The position numbers and the translations under genes are program-made. A stretch of DNA of 64,000 bases, from NCBI GenBank assembly GCA_963791315.1, contig CAWBRQ010000007.1:496001-560000 (forward strand), read 5' to 3'. Positions 20,505-34,385 of the stretch are shown here, in pieces (position 1 is the first letter of the stretch; every line of letters starts with the position of its first letter). This stretch comes from JACCZX01 sp963791315 (GTDB taxonomy: Bacteria; Pseudomonadota; Gammaproteobacteria; Burkholderiales; Burkholderiaceae_F). The notes under the pieces are model-generated. The model was not told the DNA's origin, did not search any database, and saw only the letters and a program-made list of their open reading frames with translations.

Positions 20505-23247
20505 ATGGCTGAGATTGGGGCCGCACAGTGGATCGAGCTAAGCCCGTTGCTCGATGAATTGCTCGAAGCGCAAGGCGAGGCACGAGCGCAGAGGCTGGCG
20601 CGGATACGGCAAGAAAATGCCGGCGCTCGCGACGCAGCTGGAGGCGCTGCTTGGCGAGCGCACCGCGATCGAGCGTGACGCATTTCTCGAAGGCGCCGCG
20701 TTCTCGGCAGTCACAGAGCCCTCGCTGACGGGACACACCATCGGCGCGTACACGCTCGAGCGTCCGCTCGGCGAAGGCGGAATGGGCGCGGTCTGGCTGG
20801 GCCGCCGCAGCGATGGCCGCTACGAAGGCCAGGTCGCAGTCAAGTTCCTGAACATGGCGCTGCTCTCGCGCGGCGGCGCCGAGCGCTTCGCGCGCGAAGG
20901 CAGCATGCTGGCGCGCCTGACTCATCCGAACATCGCGCGGCTGCTCGATGCTGGCGTCGCCACCGGAACCGCTGCGGCTGGACAGCCGTACCTCGTGCTC
21001 GAATACATCGAAGGGGTGCCGATCGATCGCTACTGCGACAGCAATGCGCTTGTCGCTCGAACAACGTTTGCGCCTGTTCCTTGACGTGCTCGCGGCCGTT
21101 GCGCACGCGCATACCAACCTGATCCTGCACCGCGACCTGAAGCCGTCGAACATCCTGGTCACGGCGCAGGGCAGGTGAAGCTGCTCGACTTCGGCATCGG
21201 CAAGCTGCTCGCCGAGCAGAACACGGCCGCCTCGGCCACCGAGCTCACTCAACTTGCGGGCGCTGCATTCACGCCCGACTACGCCGCGCCCGAGCAGGTG
21301 CAGCGCAGCGATGTGACAACGGCGACCGATGTGTACGCACTCGGCGTTCTGCTGTACCAGTTGCTGGCAGGCCGGCATCCGACGGCGCTGCCCACGCAAA
21401 CGCGCGGTCGATCGCGTGCGCGCGGTGATCGAGAAAGAGCCGGCACTTGTTTCAGAGGCGGCGGCGAAAGCCGATGACAGCCGACGGTACGGCGCGCGCC
21501 ACCGGCGCGCCCAAGCTCGCGCGCACTTTGCGTGGCGATCTCGACAACATCGTCGCCAAGGCGCTGAAGAAGACACCCGCCGCAGCGCTATCCAACGCGT
21601 CGCCGCGTTCGCCGACGATCTACGCCGTTATCTGGACCACGAGCCGGTCAGTGCGCGGGCCGACTCGCTCGGCTATCGCGCCGGCAAGTTCGTGCGCCGG
21701 TACCGACTCGCGGTCGGCGCGGCCTCGGCGACGCTGCTGGCATTGCTGGCGGGTGTGATCGGGACGACCTGGCAGGCGATCGAGGCGCGTAACCAGCGTG
21801 ACGAGGCGCGGTATCAGGCGGAGCGTGCGCTCGCGAAGGGCAACCTCGTGGGTTGATGCTGAGTGCGATGGGCGACGCTGATCGGCCGCTGACGCAGCGG
21901 GAGATCCTGGATCGCAGCGTGACATGGTCGAGAAGCAATTCACAAGGGATCCCCGGATTGCCGTCAGCCTGTTGCTACCAATCGCCGGTCAGTACGTGAC
22001 ACTTCGGCGACGCGGAGAGGGAACTTGCGGTCATGCAGCGGGCCGCCGTGTTGCGGGCGCCAGCGGCGACCCACTGCTGATTGCGGAAGTCGCTTGCGAT
22101 ACCGTGGAGACGCAGATGCGTCGCGGCCAGATGAACGCTGGCGCAAGAGCAATTGCGCGTGGTCTGAGGCGCTGGGTCAGTTCAAGCGCGTTCCGACGCC
22201 AGATCGACGAGCGCCTGCCTGCAGGCGGACGCCGAGATGGCCCAGGCGCAGGGTGACCTGGACCGTGCGCTGTCGAGCGTCTGGATGCGATTGGTCGCGT
22301 GGAACGTGCGGACAGATACCCGTGACAGCGGTTATCCGAGGCTTCTTTCGTTCCTTGGCGGGCTGCATACCGGCGCGGCGAACTGGCGGCGAGTTACGAA
22401 GTTTCGAAACGCCTTCAGCGCCTGGATGAGGAGTTCGGGCGTACCGAAACGGTCGACTTTCTGCTCGGACGTCGCAACGAAGCAGTGTTGCTGAGCGCGA
22501 TGGGGGAGTACCGCAGTGCGCGAGCAATCGTCGATTCGCTCTGCACCTGCGCTGGCGCGCGGTTACCGGTGATGATGCAGCACCACCTTGGTTGGGACTG
22601 TCACGCGGTCGGTTAATGCGGACGTTCGGTCAACTCGACGACGCGCAGAACCTGCTGCAGGAGACAGTGCTTCGCGATACCGATCGCAAGGCAACGCCGA
22701 TCGCGCAGCCATCGCGGAGTTTGCGTTGGCGCAGCTGCTTGTGCAGCAGGGACAGTTCGATGAGGCGGAGCGATTACTCGCCAGCGTCGAAGCGCGGCGA
22801 CCTGCCACGGACCAGGTCACTACACGCTAAGTCACTCCGGCAACCGTTCGCGCGACTCTGCGTCTTGCGCAGAAAGACACGGCAGGCGCTAGACGCCTAA
22901 TTGAGGAGGAACTTACGCGGATGCGGCAGACGCCGGCCGAAAGCGCTGTCGTTCTGGCAGCGGCGTTGAGAGTCGCTGCAAAGGTGTGCTTAGCTGCCGA
23001 CGATGCGCAATGTGCGCTCACTTTCGCTGCGGAAGCGGCTCGCTTCTTCCGAGCACACCGCACGCGATTCAGCGCATAGCGCTCACGTGGGTGAAGCCCT
23101 GCTGTTACTTGCGCAAGCACAACGCGCGCTCGGTAAACCGCACCGAGGCGGGCTTCACAGCGAAACGTGCAACGGTCAGCTTGTTGAATGCGCTTAGGAG
23201 AGGAGCATGAGCTAACGCGGACGGCGCGGGCGATACCTGAGGATTGA
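20505..23247 (+). CDS. Receptor-type Ser/Thr protein kinase 3 of the array (heavily frameshifted)
   Basis: Third paralog, about 914 codons. LGEGGMGAVWLGRRSDGRYEG, VAVKFLNMALLSRGG, LTHPNIARLLDAGVATG, YLVLEYIEGVPIDRYCD, ILHRDLKPSNILVT, LLDFGIGKLLAEQ, FTPDYAAPEQV and TDVYALGVLLYQLLAG cover the kinase; the membrane helix is LAVGAASATLLALLAGVIGTTW (near 21,740). The outer domain is TPR-like but broken into many frames between 21,856 and 22,860 (for example AEFALAQLLVQQGQFDEAERLL). The last piece, from 22,921, reads cleanly to RTARAIPED before TGA. Frame changes near 20,620, 21,050, 21,170, 21,400 and repeatedly after 21,850. The outer domain is so disrupted that true decay cannot be excluded. Confidence 0.8.
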
Positions 23248-23422
23248 TAACAGTCGTGGAGACTAGGCATGCGCTGAATCGGATGTTGAAGAACGTCGTA
23301 GCGACGGTCTAGTAGCGTAATCGAGCGTAAGTAGACTACGCGAACGTCACACGCTCATCGAAGCAACCGTGGTCCATTGCGGTGACCCATTTCGCTAATC
23401 GATATTCGTAAGGGAGGCGTCC
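23248..23422 (+). other. Intergenic region before the Bug-protein gene
   Basis: I see no gene, hairpin or repeat that I can support. The last bases hold AGGGAGG, the ribosome-binding site of the following gene. Confidence 0.5.
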
Positions 23423-24386
<964 letters not shown>

Positions 24387-24390
<4 letters not shown>

Positions 24391-25103
24391 CCGCGCGCGA
24401 GGCGAAAGACCTGTATTTGTTGAGTGCGGGCGCGGCGCAGGGGCTGATTGAAGCGCTGGCGCCACGGTTTCTCGATCAAACCGGATTTGCGCTGCGCCCG
24501 ACTTTCGGTGCGGTGGGTGCAATCCGCGACAAGCTTCTTGCGGGCGATCGATGTGACGCATTGATCCTGACCGAAGTGATGATTGATCAATTGGCAACCA
24601 GCGGCGAAGTAGTGGCGGGAACCCAGGCTGCGCTGGGTCGCGTGCGGACCGGGATCGGTGTTCGCAAGGGCGACGCGTTGCCCGACATCACGAGCCGAAC
24701 AGCTCTAGAACGAAGCTTACGAGCGGCCTCTGATATCTACCTACCCGACCCTCAGCGGTCGACAGCGGGAATTCACTTTGCACGAGTGCTTGATCAACTT
24801 GGCATCCGTAGTGAAGTAGCGGAGCGCTTGAGGCCGTATCCAAACGGAGCCGCTGCGATGCATGCGCTTGCGCACAGCAGCGGCCCGATCCCCATCGGTT
24901 GCACGCAAGTAAGCGAGATCAAAAACACCGAAGGCGTAACACTTGTCGGTCCGCTGCTGACCGAATTCGAACTCGCAACGGTGTATTCGATAGCTGTCTG
25001 CACCGTTGCCCAACACCCGGACGTCGCCGAGCGCTTCGCAAAGTGGCTCAGCGGAACGGAAGCAAGCCAGGCGCGTGTAAGGGCCGGATTCGAAGGCCCA
25101 TAG
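24387..25103 (+). CDS. ModA-like substrate-binding-domain protein without signal peptide
   Basis: 238 residues resembling type 2 periplasmic binding proteins of the molybdate-binding group: LYLLSAGAAQGLIEALAPRF, GFALRPTFGAVGAIRDKLLAGDRCDALILTE, YLPDPQRSTAGIHFARVLDQLGI and PIPIGCTQVSEI. No export signal is visible: the protein starts MTAREAKDLYLL. The start overlaps the Bug gene stop (ATGA), so both are co-translated. A cytoplasmic ligand sensor or accessory protein is possible; the lack of ModB/ModC argues against molybdate uptake. Confidence 0.75.
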
Positions 25104-25243
25104 CGGCCGCGCCGGTCACCAGCGCATCTTTTTTCGAGCGTTGGTGTCGTCTTTCTTGGTCAGTTTGCGATCTCCTAGGTAGACCGGTCTGCAGCCTCTG
25201 CTGCCGAATCCGGGATCGGCCAAGTCACCTGATGGAGATCGCC

Positions 25244-25432
25244 ATGAACAAGCAATCAAATCCGCTACGCGCAGCCACGATGCTGATGGCGGCGTCGGTA
25301 CTCCTGCTCGTCGCCTGCGGGCATAACAGCGCGCTCGACGCGCGCGCCACCGTACCGGTCAAAACGGACACTCAACAATCTGCGCCGGACCCTGCGCTTA
25401 ACAATCTCGAGGCCGTTACACATCACGGCTGA
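25244..25432 (+). CDS. Small lipoprotein, 62 residues
   Basis: Not recognised. GGAG lies seven bases before the ATG. A hydrophobic signal (AATMLMAASVLLLVACGHNS) ends in a lipobox LLVAC, so the mature product would be a lipid-anchored peptide of about 40 residues, polar and without cysteine. It is 110 nt upstream of the di-haem cytochrome lipoprotein and may be co-transcribed with it. Confidence 0.6.
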   Translation: MNKQSNPLRAATMLMAASVLLLVACGHNSALDARATVPVKTDTQQSAPDPALNNLEAVTHHG

Positions 25433-25541
25433 TAGCTGAAAAAGTGAATTTTCGGCACGGCGTGCGCCGCCATTGCGGCGAACGCCAGGCCGCTTGCAGT
25501 CCAACCGTCCAGGTCGGACTTGCGTTCTGCAGGAGATCATC

Positions 25542-27071
25542 ATGCGCAACGGACTTGCGATCACGGCAAGCATTCTCATCCTGACCGCTTGCGGCGGCTC
25601 TTCCTCGGATGATCCGGTCACGGCGGTACCCGAACCGTCTCTGGCTGATCCCGCGTTGGAACAAGCCGCTGCCATATTTGCTGCCACAGCGTTCGCACCG
25701 AGTGGCGGGCTTCCAGCTTTGCCCAATCTTGTGCCGACCGCAAACGACAGCGGATTCGCAGCGACCTTCAGCAAAACCGGTGCGATCGATCGCACCGGTC
25801 CGTTCTTCCAGACCCTAGGCATCAACGGCCGCAGCTGCTCGAGTTGCCATATTCAAGGCGAGGGCTGGACGATCACGCCGCGCGGCGTTCAGCAGCGTTT
25901 TGACAAGACCGACGGCAACGATCCGATTTTTCGACTTGTCGATGGCTCGAACTCGCCAAAGGCTGACGTCTCTACCGTCGAGGCACGGCGCATCGCTTAC
26001 AGCATGCTGCTGAACAAGGCGTTGATCCGCGTTGGCATCGGCATTCCGGCAGGAGCCGAGTTCGAACTCGTTGCGGTGGATGATCCGTACGGATTTGCCA
26101 GCGCCACTGAACTGTCGCTGTTTCGGCGTCCGCTGCCGACTGCGAACATGGATTTTCTTAGCACCGTGATGTGGGATGGCCGGGAAACTATCCTTGACCC
26201 AGCGGGTGTCGACTGCGTGCTCGGCACGACCAACTGTTTCGCGACGCTGCACTTCACACTGGGCAATCAATCAAACAGTGCCACTGTCGGGCACTCGGAA
26301 GCGCCGCTGCCAATTAGCGACGCACAACGCAAGGCGATTGTCGATTTTCAGACCGACCTTTTCACGGCGCAGATATTCGACCGGGAAGTTGGTTATTTGA
26401 CATCGCAGAACGCGCGTGGCGGCGTGGTCGCGTTATCGAGCGAAACGTTCTACTTTGGTATCAACGACACGCTGGCCGGCGACTATCGCACGCAGGTGCC
26501 GTTCACACCCGCGGCGATGAAGATGTATGAAGCGTGGACCGGTGCGCCGTCCGATGCAAGCATCTCCAATGCGCAGTTGCAGGATCGCGTAGCAGCTGCA
26601 CGCAAGGCGGTTGCCCGCGGCCAAGCGCTGTTCAACTCCAAGCCGATCGAGATTCGCGACGTCAAAGGTCTAAACGATGCGCTCGGCATCCCGATGATTC
26701 CCGGCACGTGCACGACGTGCCATAACTCACCGAACGTCGGCAATCACTCGGTGCCGCTGCCGCTCGACATAGGTTTGGCCGACGCATCACGACGCACTCC
26801 CGACATGCCGCTGTACACACTGCGCCACAAGATCAGTGGTGCGACAGTGCAGACCACGGATCCAGGCCGCGCACTGATCAGTGGCAAGTGGAACGACATC
26901 GGGCGCTTTAAAGGTCCGATATTGCGCGGACTTGCGACACGTGCGCCGTACTTTCACAACGGTTCGGCTAAGGACCTGCACGCGGTAGTCGACTTTTACG
27001 ACACGCGCTTTGGCATGGGCTTTACGGCCGACGAGAAGAACGACCTCGTCGCTTTTTTGCGAACGCTTTGA
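25542..27071 (+). CDS. Di-haem c-type cytochrome lipoprotein (CCP/thiol-oxidoreductase-like)
   Basis: A 509-residue exported protein. Lipobox LILTACGGSSS at residues 12-22; haem c sites CSSCH (near base 25,836) and CTTCH (near 26,709). GPFFQTLGINGRSCSSCHIQGEGW and RGLATRAPYFHNGSAKDLHAVVDFYD recall the cytochrome c peroxidase/MauG-type family, where the second half closes over the high-potential haem. FLSTVMWDGRE is typical as well. Intact. AGGAG precedes the chosen ATG; an upstream in-frame extension of 23 codons lacks a signal peptide and is not used. Peroxidase activity is inferred from family only. Confidence 0.85.
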   Translation: MRNGLAITASILILTACGGSSSDDPVTAVPEPSLADPALEQAAAIFAATAFAPSGGLPALPNLVPTANDSGFAATFSKTGAIDRTGPFFQTLGINGRSCSSCHIQGEGWTITPRGVQQRFDKTDGNDPIFRLVDGSNSPKADVSTVEARRIAYSMLLNKALIRVGIGIPAGAEFELVAVDDPYGFASATELSLFRRPLPTANMDFLSTVMWDGRETILDPAGVDCVLGTTNCFATLHFTLGNQSNSATVGHSEAPLPISDAQRKAIVDFQTDLFTAQIFDREVGYLTSQNARGGVVALSSETFYFGINDTLAGDYRTQVPFTPAAMKMYEAWTGAPSDASISNAQLQDRVAAARKAVARGQALFNSKPIEIRDVKGLNDALGIPMIPGTCTTCHNSPNVGNHSVPLPLDIGLADASRRTPDMPLYTLRHKISGATVQTTDPGRALISGKWNDIGRFKGPILRGLATRAPYFHNGSAKDLHAVVDFYDTRFGMGFTADEKNDLVAFLRTL

Positions 27072-27112
27072 AGCCGCGCTTGGTAGTTTGCTACGCTGAG
27101 CCTTCGCTGATA

Positions 27113-27310
27113 GCGCGACGCGGGAGAGCGTGATCCAATTTGATATCGGATCACCGCCGAAGGCGCAACGCCCGTAATCGCTCAGGTGCAAGAACCGCAT
27201 CGCGCGTGCGACTCTGGAGAGACCGTCGAAACTTGACGGCGCCGAAGGTGCAGCGAGTTGCCGGCAGTTCCGGCAGCTTACGAACTCTCAGGCAAAAGGA
27301 CAGAGGGGCA
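27113..27310 (+). promoter_or_regulatory. Tandem glycine riboswitch upstream of gcvT
   Basis: Two glycine aptamers in a row. The first runs from GCGGGAGAGCGTG through CACCGCCGAAGGCGCAA and GCTCAGGTGCAAGAACCGCAT; the second from GACTCTGGAGAGACCG through GGCGCCGAAGGTGCAGCG to AACTCTCAGGCAAAAGGACAG. GGAGAG, GCCGAAGG and the CTCAGG-CAAAAGGAC-AG closing segment are the conserved core of this class. It precedes the glycine cleavage gene gcvT, the usual target, and should switch expression on when glycine is high. Confidence 0.95.
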
Positions 27311-27312
27311 TG

Positions 27313-27331
27313 AACCGGCAGGTTGCCGGTT
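27313..27331 (+). promoter_or_regulatory. Hairpin in the expression platform of the glycine riboswitch
   Basis: Perfect 8-bp stem AACCGGCA/TGCCGGTT around GGT, two bases after the end of the second aptamer and 24 bases before the gcvT ATG. It is followed by TTGTGACTCTTTG, not a clean T run. It may control ribosome access or termination. Confidence 0.55.
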
Positions 27332-27355
27332 TGTGACTCTTTGCTCCGAGGGCGC

Positions 27356-28439
27356 ATGCCGCTGAACCGCACTCCGCTGTACGAAACGCACGCCGCGTCG
27401 GGCGCGAAGCTGGTCGACTTCGGCGGCTGGGAAATGCCGCTCAATTACGGCTCGCAGATTGAAGAGCATCACGCGGTGCGGCGCGATGCTGGCATGTTCG
27501 ATGTTTCGCATATGCGTCCCGTTGATGTCGAGGGTGCCGACGCGAGGAAGTTCCTTCGTGTGCTGATTGCAAACAACGTCGACAAGCTGACGCAGCCGGG
27601 CAAGGCGCTGTATTCGTGCATGCTGAACGACGCCGGCGGCGTGGTCGACGATCTGATTGTTTATTTCATGCGCGACGATGCGTTTCGCGTCGTCGTCAAC
27701 GCCTCGACTGCCGAGAAGGACGTTACGTGGATGCGGCAAGTTGCCGCCACACGCGATCTAAAAGTGCACATCACGCCGCGGCACGACCTCGCAATCGTCG
27801 CGGTGCAAGGGCCGAATGCACGCGCGAAGTTCTGGCAGGCGCGGCCGGCGTCGCGCGCTGCCACCGAGATGCTGGCTGCGTTTTTCGCGGCCGAAGTGGG
27901 TGACTTGTTCGTAGCGCGCACCGGCTATACCGGCGAAGACGGATTCGAAGTCATTCTGCCTGCGCACGATGCCGCGGAATTGTGGAGCGACCTGAAGGCC
28001 GCGGGTGTGACCGAGGCCGGTCTCGGCGCGCGCGACACGCTGCGGCTGGAAGCTGGAATGAATTTGTACGGCAACGACATGGACGAAGGTGTATCGCCGC
28101 TCGATGCCGGGCTCGCTTGGACCGTCGATCTAAAGACGCCACGCGAATTTATTGGCCGCGCTTCATTGGAGCGTGATGGAGCGCGTCTCGCGCTGGTCGG
28201 ACTGAAGCTGCTCGACCGCGGTGTTCTGCGCTCGCATCAAAGAGTGGTGACGGCAGTGGGCGAAGGCGAAATCACCAGCGGCACATTTTCGCCAACTCTG
28301 CAGACGTCGATCGCCATGGCGCGCGTGCCGTCGCGAAGTCAAGGTGGGTGATACCGCTCAGGTCGACGTGCGCGGCAAAGTCCTGAATGCACAGGTCGTC
28401 AAGATGCCGTTCGTTCGCAACGGCAAGGTTTTGGTTTAG
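27356..28439 (+). CDS. gcvT: Aminomethyltransferase, glycine cleavage T protein (one frameshift)
   Basis: Takes the aminomethyl group from lipoyl-H and gives methylene-tetrahydrofolate and ammonia. About 361 codons. MPLNRTPLYETHAASGAKLVDFGGWEMPLNYGSQIEEHHAVRRDAGMFDVSHM is the family N-terminus in pieces; GYTGEDGFEV, GLGARDTLRLEAGMNLYGNDMDE and VSPLDAGLAWTVDL carry the folate site. A one-base insertion near 28,338 breaks the C-terminus; past it VGDTAQVDVRGK and PFVRNGKVLV complete the protein. First gene after the riboswitch. Confidence 0.94.
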
Positions 28440-28475
28440 CCGATTTGATCGATACAACCGAGCGAGAGGTTACGC

Positions 28476-28856
28476 ATGCAGTTTCCAGAGCAGTTGAAGT
28501 ACACGGCGACTCACGAGTGGGTGAAGCGAGGTGACGACGGTCTGATCTGGGTCGGCATCACCGACGCAGCGCAGGACATGCTGGGTGATCTGGTGTTCGT
28601 CGGCGACGTCAAAGTCGGTCAGACACTGAAGGCCGGCGAAACCGCGGGCGTGGTGGAGTCGGTGAAGGCGGCATCGGACATCTATGCGCCGGTCGACGGC
28701 GAAGTCGTTGCCTTCAACGACGCGCTCGAATCCGAGCCGCAGAAACTCAACTCGGGCCCGTACGACGCTTGGATCTTCAAGATGAAGAGCGCGGCGCCGA
28801 TCGATGGTTTGCTGAATGCCGAGGGCTATCGTGCCAATGTCGATGCTGCGAAGTAG
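28476..28856 (+). CDS. gcvH: Glycine cleavage H protein
   Basis: Lipoyl carrier that shuttles the aminomethyl arm between P, T and L proteins. 126 residues, intact: KYTATHEWVKRGDDGLIWVGITDAAQDMLGD, then ETAGVVESVKAASDIYAPVDGEVVAFN with the lipoylated lysine in ESVKAAS, and SGPYDAWIFKMK. GAGAGG ahead of the ATG. It starts 36 nt after gcvT. Confidence 0.97.
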   Translation: MQFPEQLKYTATHEWVKRGDDGLIWVGITDAAQDMLGDLVFVGDVKVGQTLKAGETAGVVESVKAASDIYAPVDGEVVAFNDALESEPQKLNSGPYDAWIFKMKSAAPIDGLLNAEGYRANVDAAK

Positions 28857-29310
28857 CGTTGCGTTGTTGCTTGGCGCTTTGTCGCTAACAGCCGCCGCGC
28901 AATCGTCGCTCATGCCAACGTTCATGGTTGGCTGCTGGACCGGAGAACACGCCAACAGCCCTCGTGACTCATATGAAGTGTGGATGGGTCCAAAGGCAGC
29001 GCGCATGCTCGGGATCAGCCAAACTGTTCTTTCCGGCCGGACCGAGTTCGAGTTTCTGCGGATTGAGCGCGTCGAAACAAACGTCGTCGAATACGTTGCT
29101 CAACCGTCGGGACGCCCGCCGACCCGCTTTCGCATGACCGACGCTTCGGCCACACACGCCGAGTTCTCAAACCCCGAACACGATTTCCCGCAGCGGATTC
29201 GCTATGCGCGCGAGGGCGACCTGCTGCGTGCCGAATTGTCGGGCGGCAACCCCGTACGGCGCGTCGAATTCCGTTTCCGCAAAGTTGGCTGCGAATCCCT
29301 AACGCAATAA
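28837..29310 (+). CDS. Secreted DUF6265-family protein
   Basis: About 157 residues of unknown function. Signal peptide MSMLRSSVALLLGALSLTAAAQ, then FMVGCWTGEHANSPRDSYEVWMGPKAARMLGISQ, EFEFLRIERV and HDFPQRIRYAREGD, which fit the DUF6265 family. The start lies inside the end of gcvH (20-nt overlap) and it ends five bases before gcvP, so it is embedded in the gcv operon. That position suggests co-expression under glycine control, but the protein is exported and no link to glycine cleavage is known to me. Confidence 0.75.
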   Translation: MSMLRSSVALLLGALSLTAAAQSSLMPTFMVGCWTGEHANSPRDSYEVWMGPKAARMLGISQTVLSGRTEFEFLRIERVETNVVEYVAQPSGRPPTRFRMTDASATHAEFSNPEHDFPQRIRYAREGDLLRAELSGGNPVRRVEFRFRKVGCESLTQ

Positions 29311-29315
29311 AACCC

Positions 29316-32119
<2,804 letters not shown>

Positions 32120-32271
32120 CGCTTACGGCGATCGCAACATCATGTGCTCGTGCGTGCCGATGGAGGCGTACGCAACCGACGCCGCGGAGGCAGCGAACAG
32201 GGTGACGGAGTAGGCGCACGAATGCGTGCTGCCGGTAGCGCGCGCAGATTTTCTCCGGGAGTGGGGTAATA

Positions 32272-33171
32272 ATGAACAGAGTCGTCAAGTGGATCGGTAT
32301 TGTCATCGCGGTGCTGGTGGTCGTCGGTATTGGCCTCGTGCTCGTGGCCAACCTGTTGTTCGACCGCAAGCGCGATCGCGTCGTCAAGGTCGATGTCAAA
32401 CCGATAAGCGTGGTTGCAGACGCCGCGGCGTTGGAACGCGGCAAGTATCTGTTCATGTCGCGCGGCTGTGGCGGTTGTCATGCAGCGAACGGCGCCGGCA
32501 GTGCCTTTATCAATGAGGCTGACGGCGGCTTCTACGTTCGCTCGCCGAACATCACGCCAGCAGGCGTAGTGACGAAGTACACCGACCTCGATTGGGTGCG
32601 TGCGATTCGCCACGGAGTGAAGCCAGACGGCCGGCCATTGTTCATCATGCCGTCCGAGGACTACAACCGCCTGACTGACCACGATGTCGCCACCCTGATC
32701 GCGTATGCGCGCAGCCTGCCCGCTGCACCTGCCGCTGCCGCCGAGTTCCGTGTGCCGTTCCCGGTAAAGGCGCTCTATGCAGTCGGTGTCGTCAAGGATG
32801 CAGCGGAGAAGATCGACCACAGCCTGCCGCCTGCGGCGCCTGTGCCAGAAGGCGTGACGCCCGAGCACGGCAAGTACGTTGCGAATCTCTGCATGGGCTG
32901 TCACGGCGAAGGCTTATCCGGCGGCAAGATTCCCGGCGGTCCGCCCGACTGGCCGGCTGCGCCGAATCTCACTCCGGGTCAAGGATCGGTGCTGTTGATC
33001 TATGACACTGCCGACAAGATGAAGGCAATGTTTCGCAGCGGTAAACGTCCGGGCGGGAGCGCGGTCACGGTGATGCCATTCGACACGCTGCGTGAAATCA
33101 ACGACACCGACGTAGCGGCACTGCACGCCTATCTAAAACAGTTGCCACCGCGGCCTGCGGGCGGTCGCTAG
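32272..33171 (+). CDS. Membrane-anchored di-haem c-type cytochrome
   Basis: 299 residues, intact. One uncleaved N-terminal helix (VKWIGIVIAVLVVVGIGLVL) anchors two cytochrome c domains. First haem CGGCHAANG near base 32,470 and second CMGCHGEGLSGG near 32,890; MPSEDYNRLTDHDVATLIAYARSL and VMPFDTLREINDTDVAALHAYLKQLP are the axial-Met/C-terminal-helix segments. Such proteins shuttle electrons between dehydrogenases and oxidases in the periplasm; the partner is not evident. GGGAG precedes the ATG. Confidence 0.88.
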   Translation: MNRVVKWIGIVIAVLVVVGIGLVLVANLLFDRKRDRVVKVDVKPISVVADAAALERGKYLFMSRGCGGCHAANGAGSAFINEADGGFYVRSPNITPAGVVTKYTDLDWVRAIRHGVKPDGRPLFIMPSEDYNRLTDHDVATLIAYARSLPAAPAAAAEFRVPFPVKALYAVGVVKDAAEKIDHSLPPAAPVPEGVTPEHGKYVANLCMGCHGEGLSGGKIPGGPPDWPAAPNLTPGQGSVLLIYDTADKMKAMFRSGKRPGGSAVTVMPFDTLREINDTDVAALHAYLKQLPPRPAGGR

Positions 33172-33222
33172 GGACAATCTCTCGGTCGAAGCTGAACCTC
33201 CGGCCGTCGCCAGCGTCGACCG

Positions 33223-34338
33223 ATGCCAGTGACCTACGACGTCATCGTTGTCGGTCTCGGCGCGATGGGCAGCGCGACGGCCTATCAGCTCGCGCGCCGC
33301 GGCTTGCATGTACTCGGGCTGGATCGCTTTGCGCCACCGCACGAGTTCGGATCATCACACGGCGAAACGCGAATCATTCGCGAGGCGTACTTCGAGCATC
33401 CGGTCTATGTGCCGATGGTGCAGCGTGCTTACGAACTCTGGCGTGATCTGGAGATAGAGTCGGGCGCGACGCTGTTGCGCGAAACCGGTGGCGTGATGAT
33501 CGGACGACCGGACAGCGACCTGGTGGAAGGCGCGCGTCACAGCGCAGAACTTCACGGCCTGCGCCATCAAATGCTGACGGCCGATGAAGTGAGCGAACGG
33601 TTCCCAGCGCTGCATCCGGAGAGCGACATGGTGGCAGTCTGGGAGCCGCGCGCCGGTGTGTTGTTTGCCGACGCCTGCATCCGCGCGCATCTGGCGCAGG
33701 CGCAACGCCATGGCGCCGAGCTGCGCTATGAAGAACCGATGCTCCGCTGGGAGCCCGAGGGCGACGGCATTCGCGTGCTTACAGGTGAAAGTCAGTACCG
33801 AGCACGGCAGTTGATCGTCACTGCAGGTGCCTGGATCAGCGGTTTCTTCCCCGACCTGCCACTTACCGTCGAGCGCCAAGTGTTGTTCTGGTTTGATCAA
33901 ACAAGTGGGTCCAAGATGTTCACCCCCGAGCGTTCGCCGGTTCACCTATGGCAGTTCGATGGGCGTCGCTTTTTCTACGGCTTTCCGAACCTCGGTAGCG
34001 GCGTCAAAGTCGCTTTTCATCACGGCGGGGAAATCACGACGATCAACAACGTACGACGCGATGTCACACCTGACGAGGTCGAAGAGATCCGCACGGCGAT
34101 GCGACGGTTTCTGCCCGCCAGCGACGGACGCCTGCGTTCAACGACGGTTTGTGTTTACACGAACACCCCTGACGAGCACTTTCGGATCGACCGACATCCG
34201 CGCCATGCGCGGGTGCTGATCGCGAGCGCATGCTCGGGGCACGGGTTCAAATTCTCCCCCGTCATTGGAGAAATCTTGGCGGATCTCGTGCAGTCCCGAG
34301 AGTCGCGGTTTGACTTGAGTTTGTTTAGTTGGCGGTGA
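33223..34338 (+). CDS. FAD-dependent amine oxidase of the monomeric sarcosine / N-methyltryptophan oxidase family
   Basis: 371 residues, intact. The dinucleotide motif VVGLGAMGSATAYQLARRG lies at residues 9-27. SSHGETRIIREAYFEHPVYVPM and LLRETGGVMIG fit the SolA/MSOX group. TTVCVYTNTPDEHFRID holds the Cys that in this family carries covalent FAD, and ACSGHGFKFSPVIGEILADL is the C-terminal FAD motif. It oxidises a secondary N-methyl amine with release of formaldehyde and H2O2; which amine is not clear. It lies downstream of the glycine-cleavage cluster, and sarcosine oxidation would feed glycine and one-carbon units into it. Confidence 0.9.
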   Translation: MPVTYDVIVVGLGAMGSATAYQLARRGLHVLGLDRFAPPHEFGSSHGETRIIREAYFEHPVYVPMVQRAYELWRDLEIESGATLLRETGGVMIGRPDSDLVEGARHSAELHGLRHQMLTADEVSERFPALHPESDMVAVWEPRAGVLFADACIRAHLAQAQRHGAELRYEEPMLRWEPEGDGIRVLTGESQYRARQLIVTAGAWISGFFPDLPLTVERQVLFWFDQTSGSKMFTPERSPVHLWQFDGRRFFYGFPNLGSGVKVAFHHGGEITTINNVRRDVTPDEVEEIRTAMRRFLPASDGRLRSTTVCVYTNTPDEHFRIDRHPRHARVLIASACSGHGFKFSPVIGEILADLVQSRESRFDLSLFSWR

Positions 34339-34342
34339 AAAC

Positions 34343-34365
34343 AAAGCGGGCCCTTGGCCCGCTTT
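34343..34365. terminator. Bidirectional terminator between converging genes
   Basis: Perfect 10-bp stem AAAGCGGGCC/GGCCCGCTTT with a three-base loop, between the oxidase gene and the converging metalloprotease. On the minus strand it is followed by GTTTT; on the plus strand the stem itself ends in TTT. Confidence 0.8.
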
Positions 34366-34385
34366 AGATCAGAATGATTCTGTAT

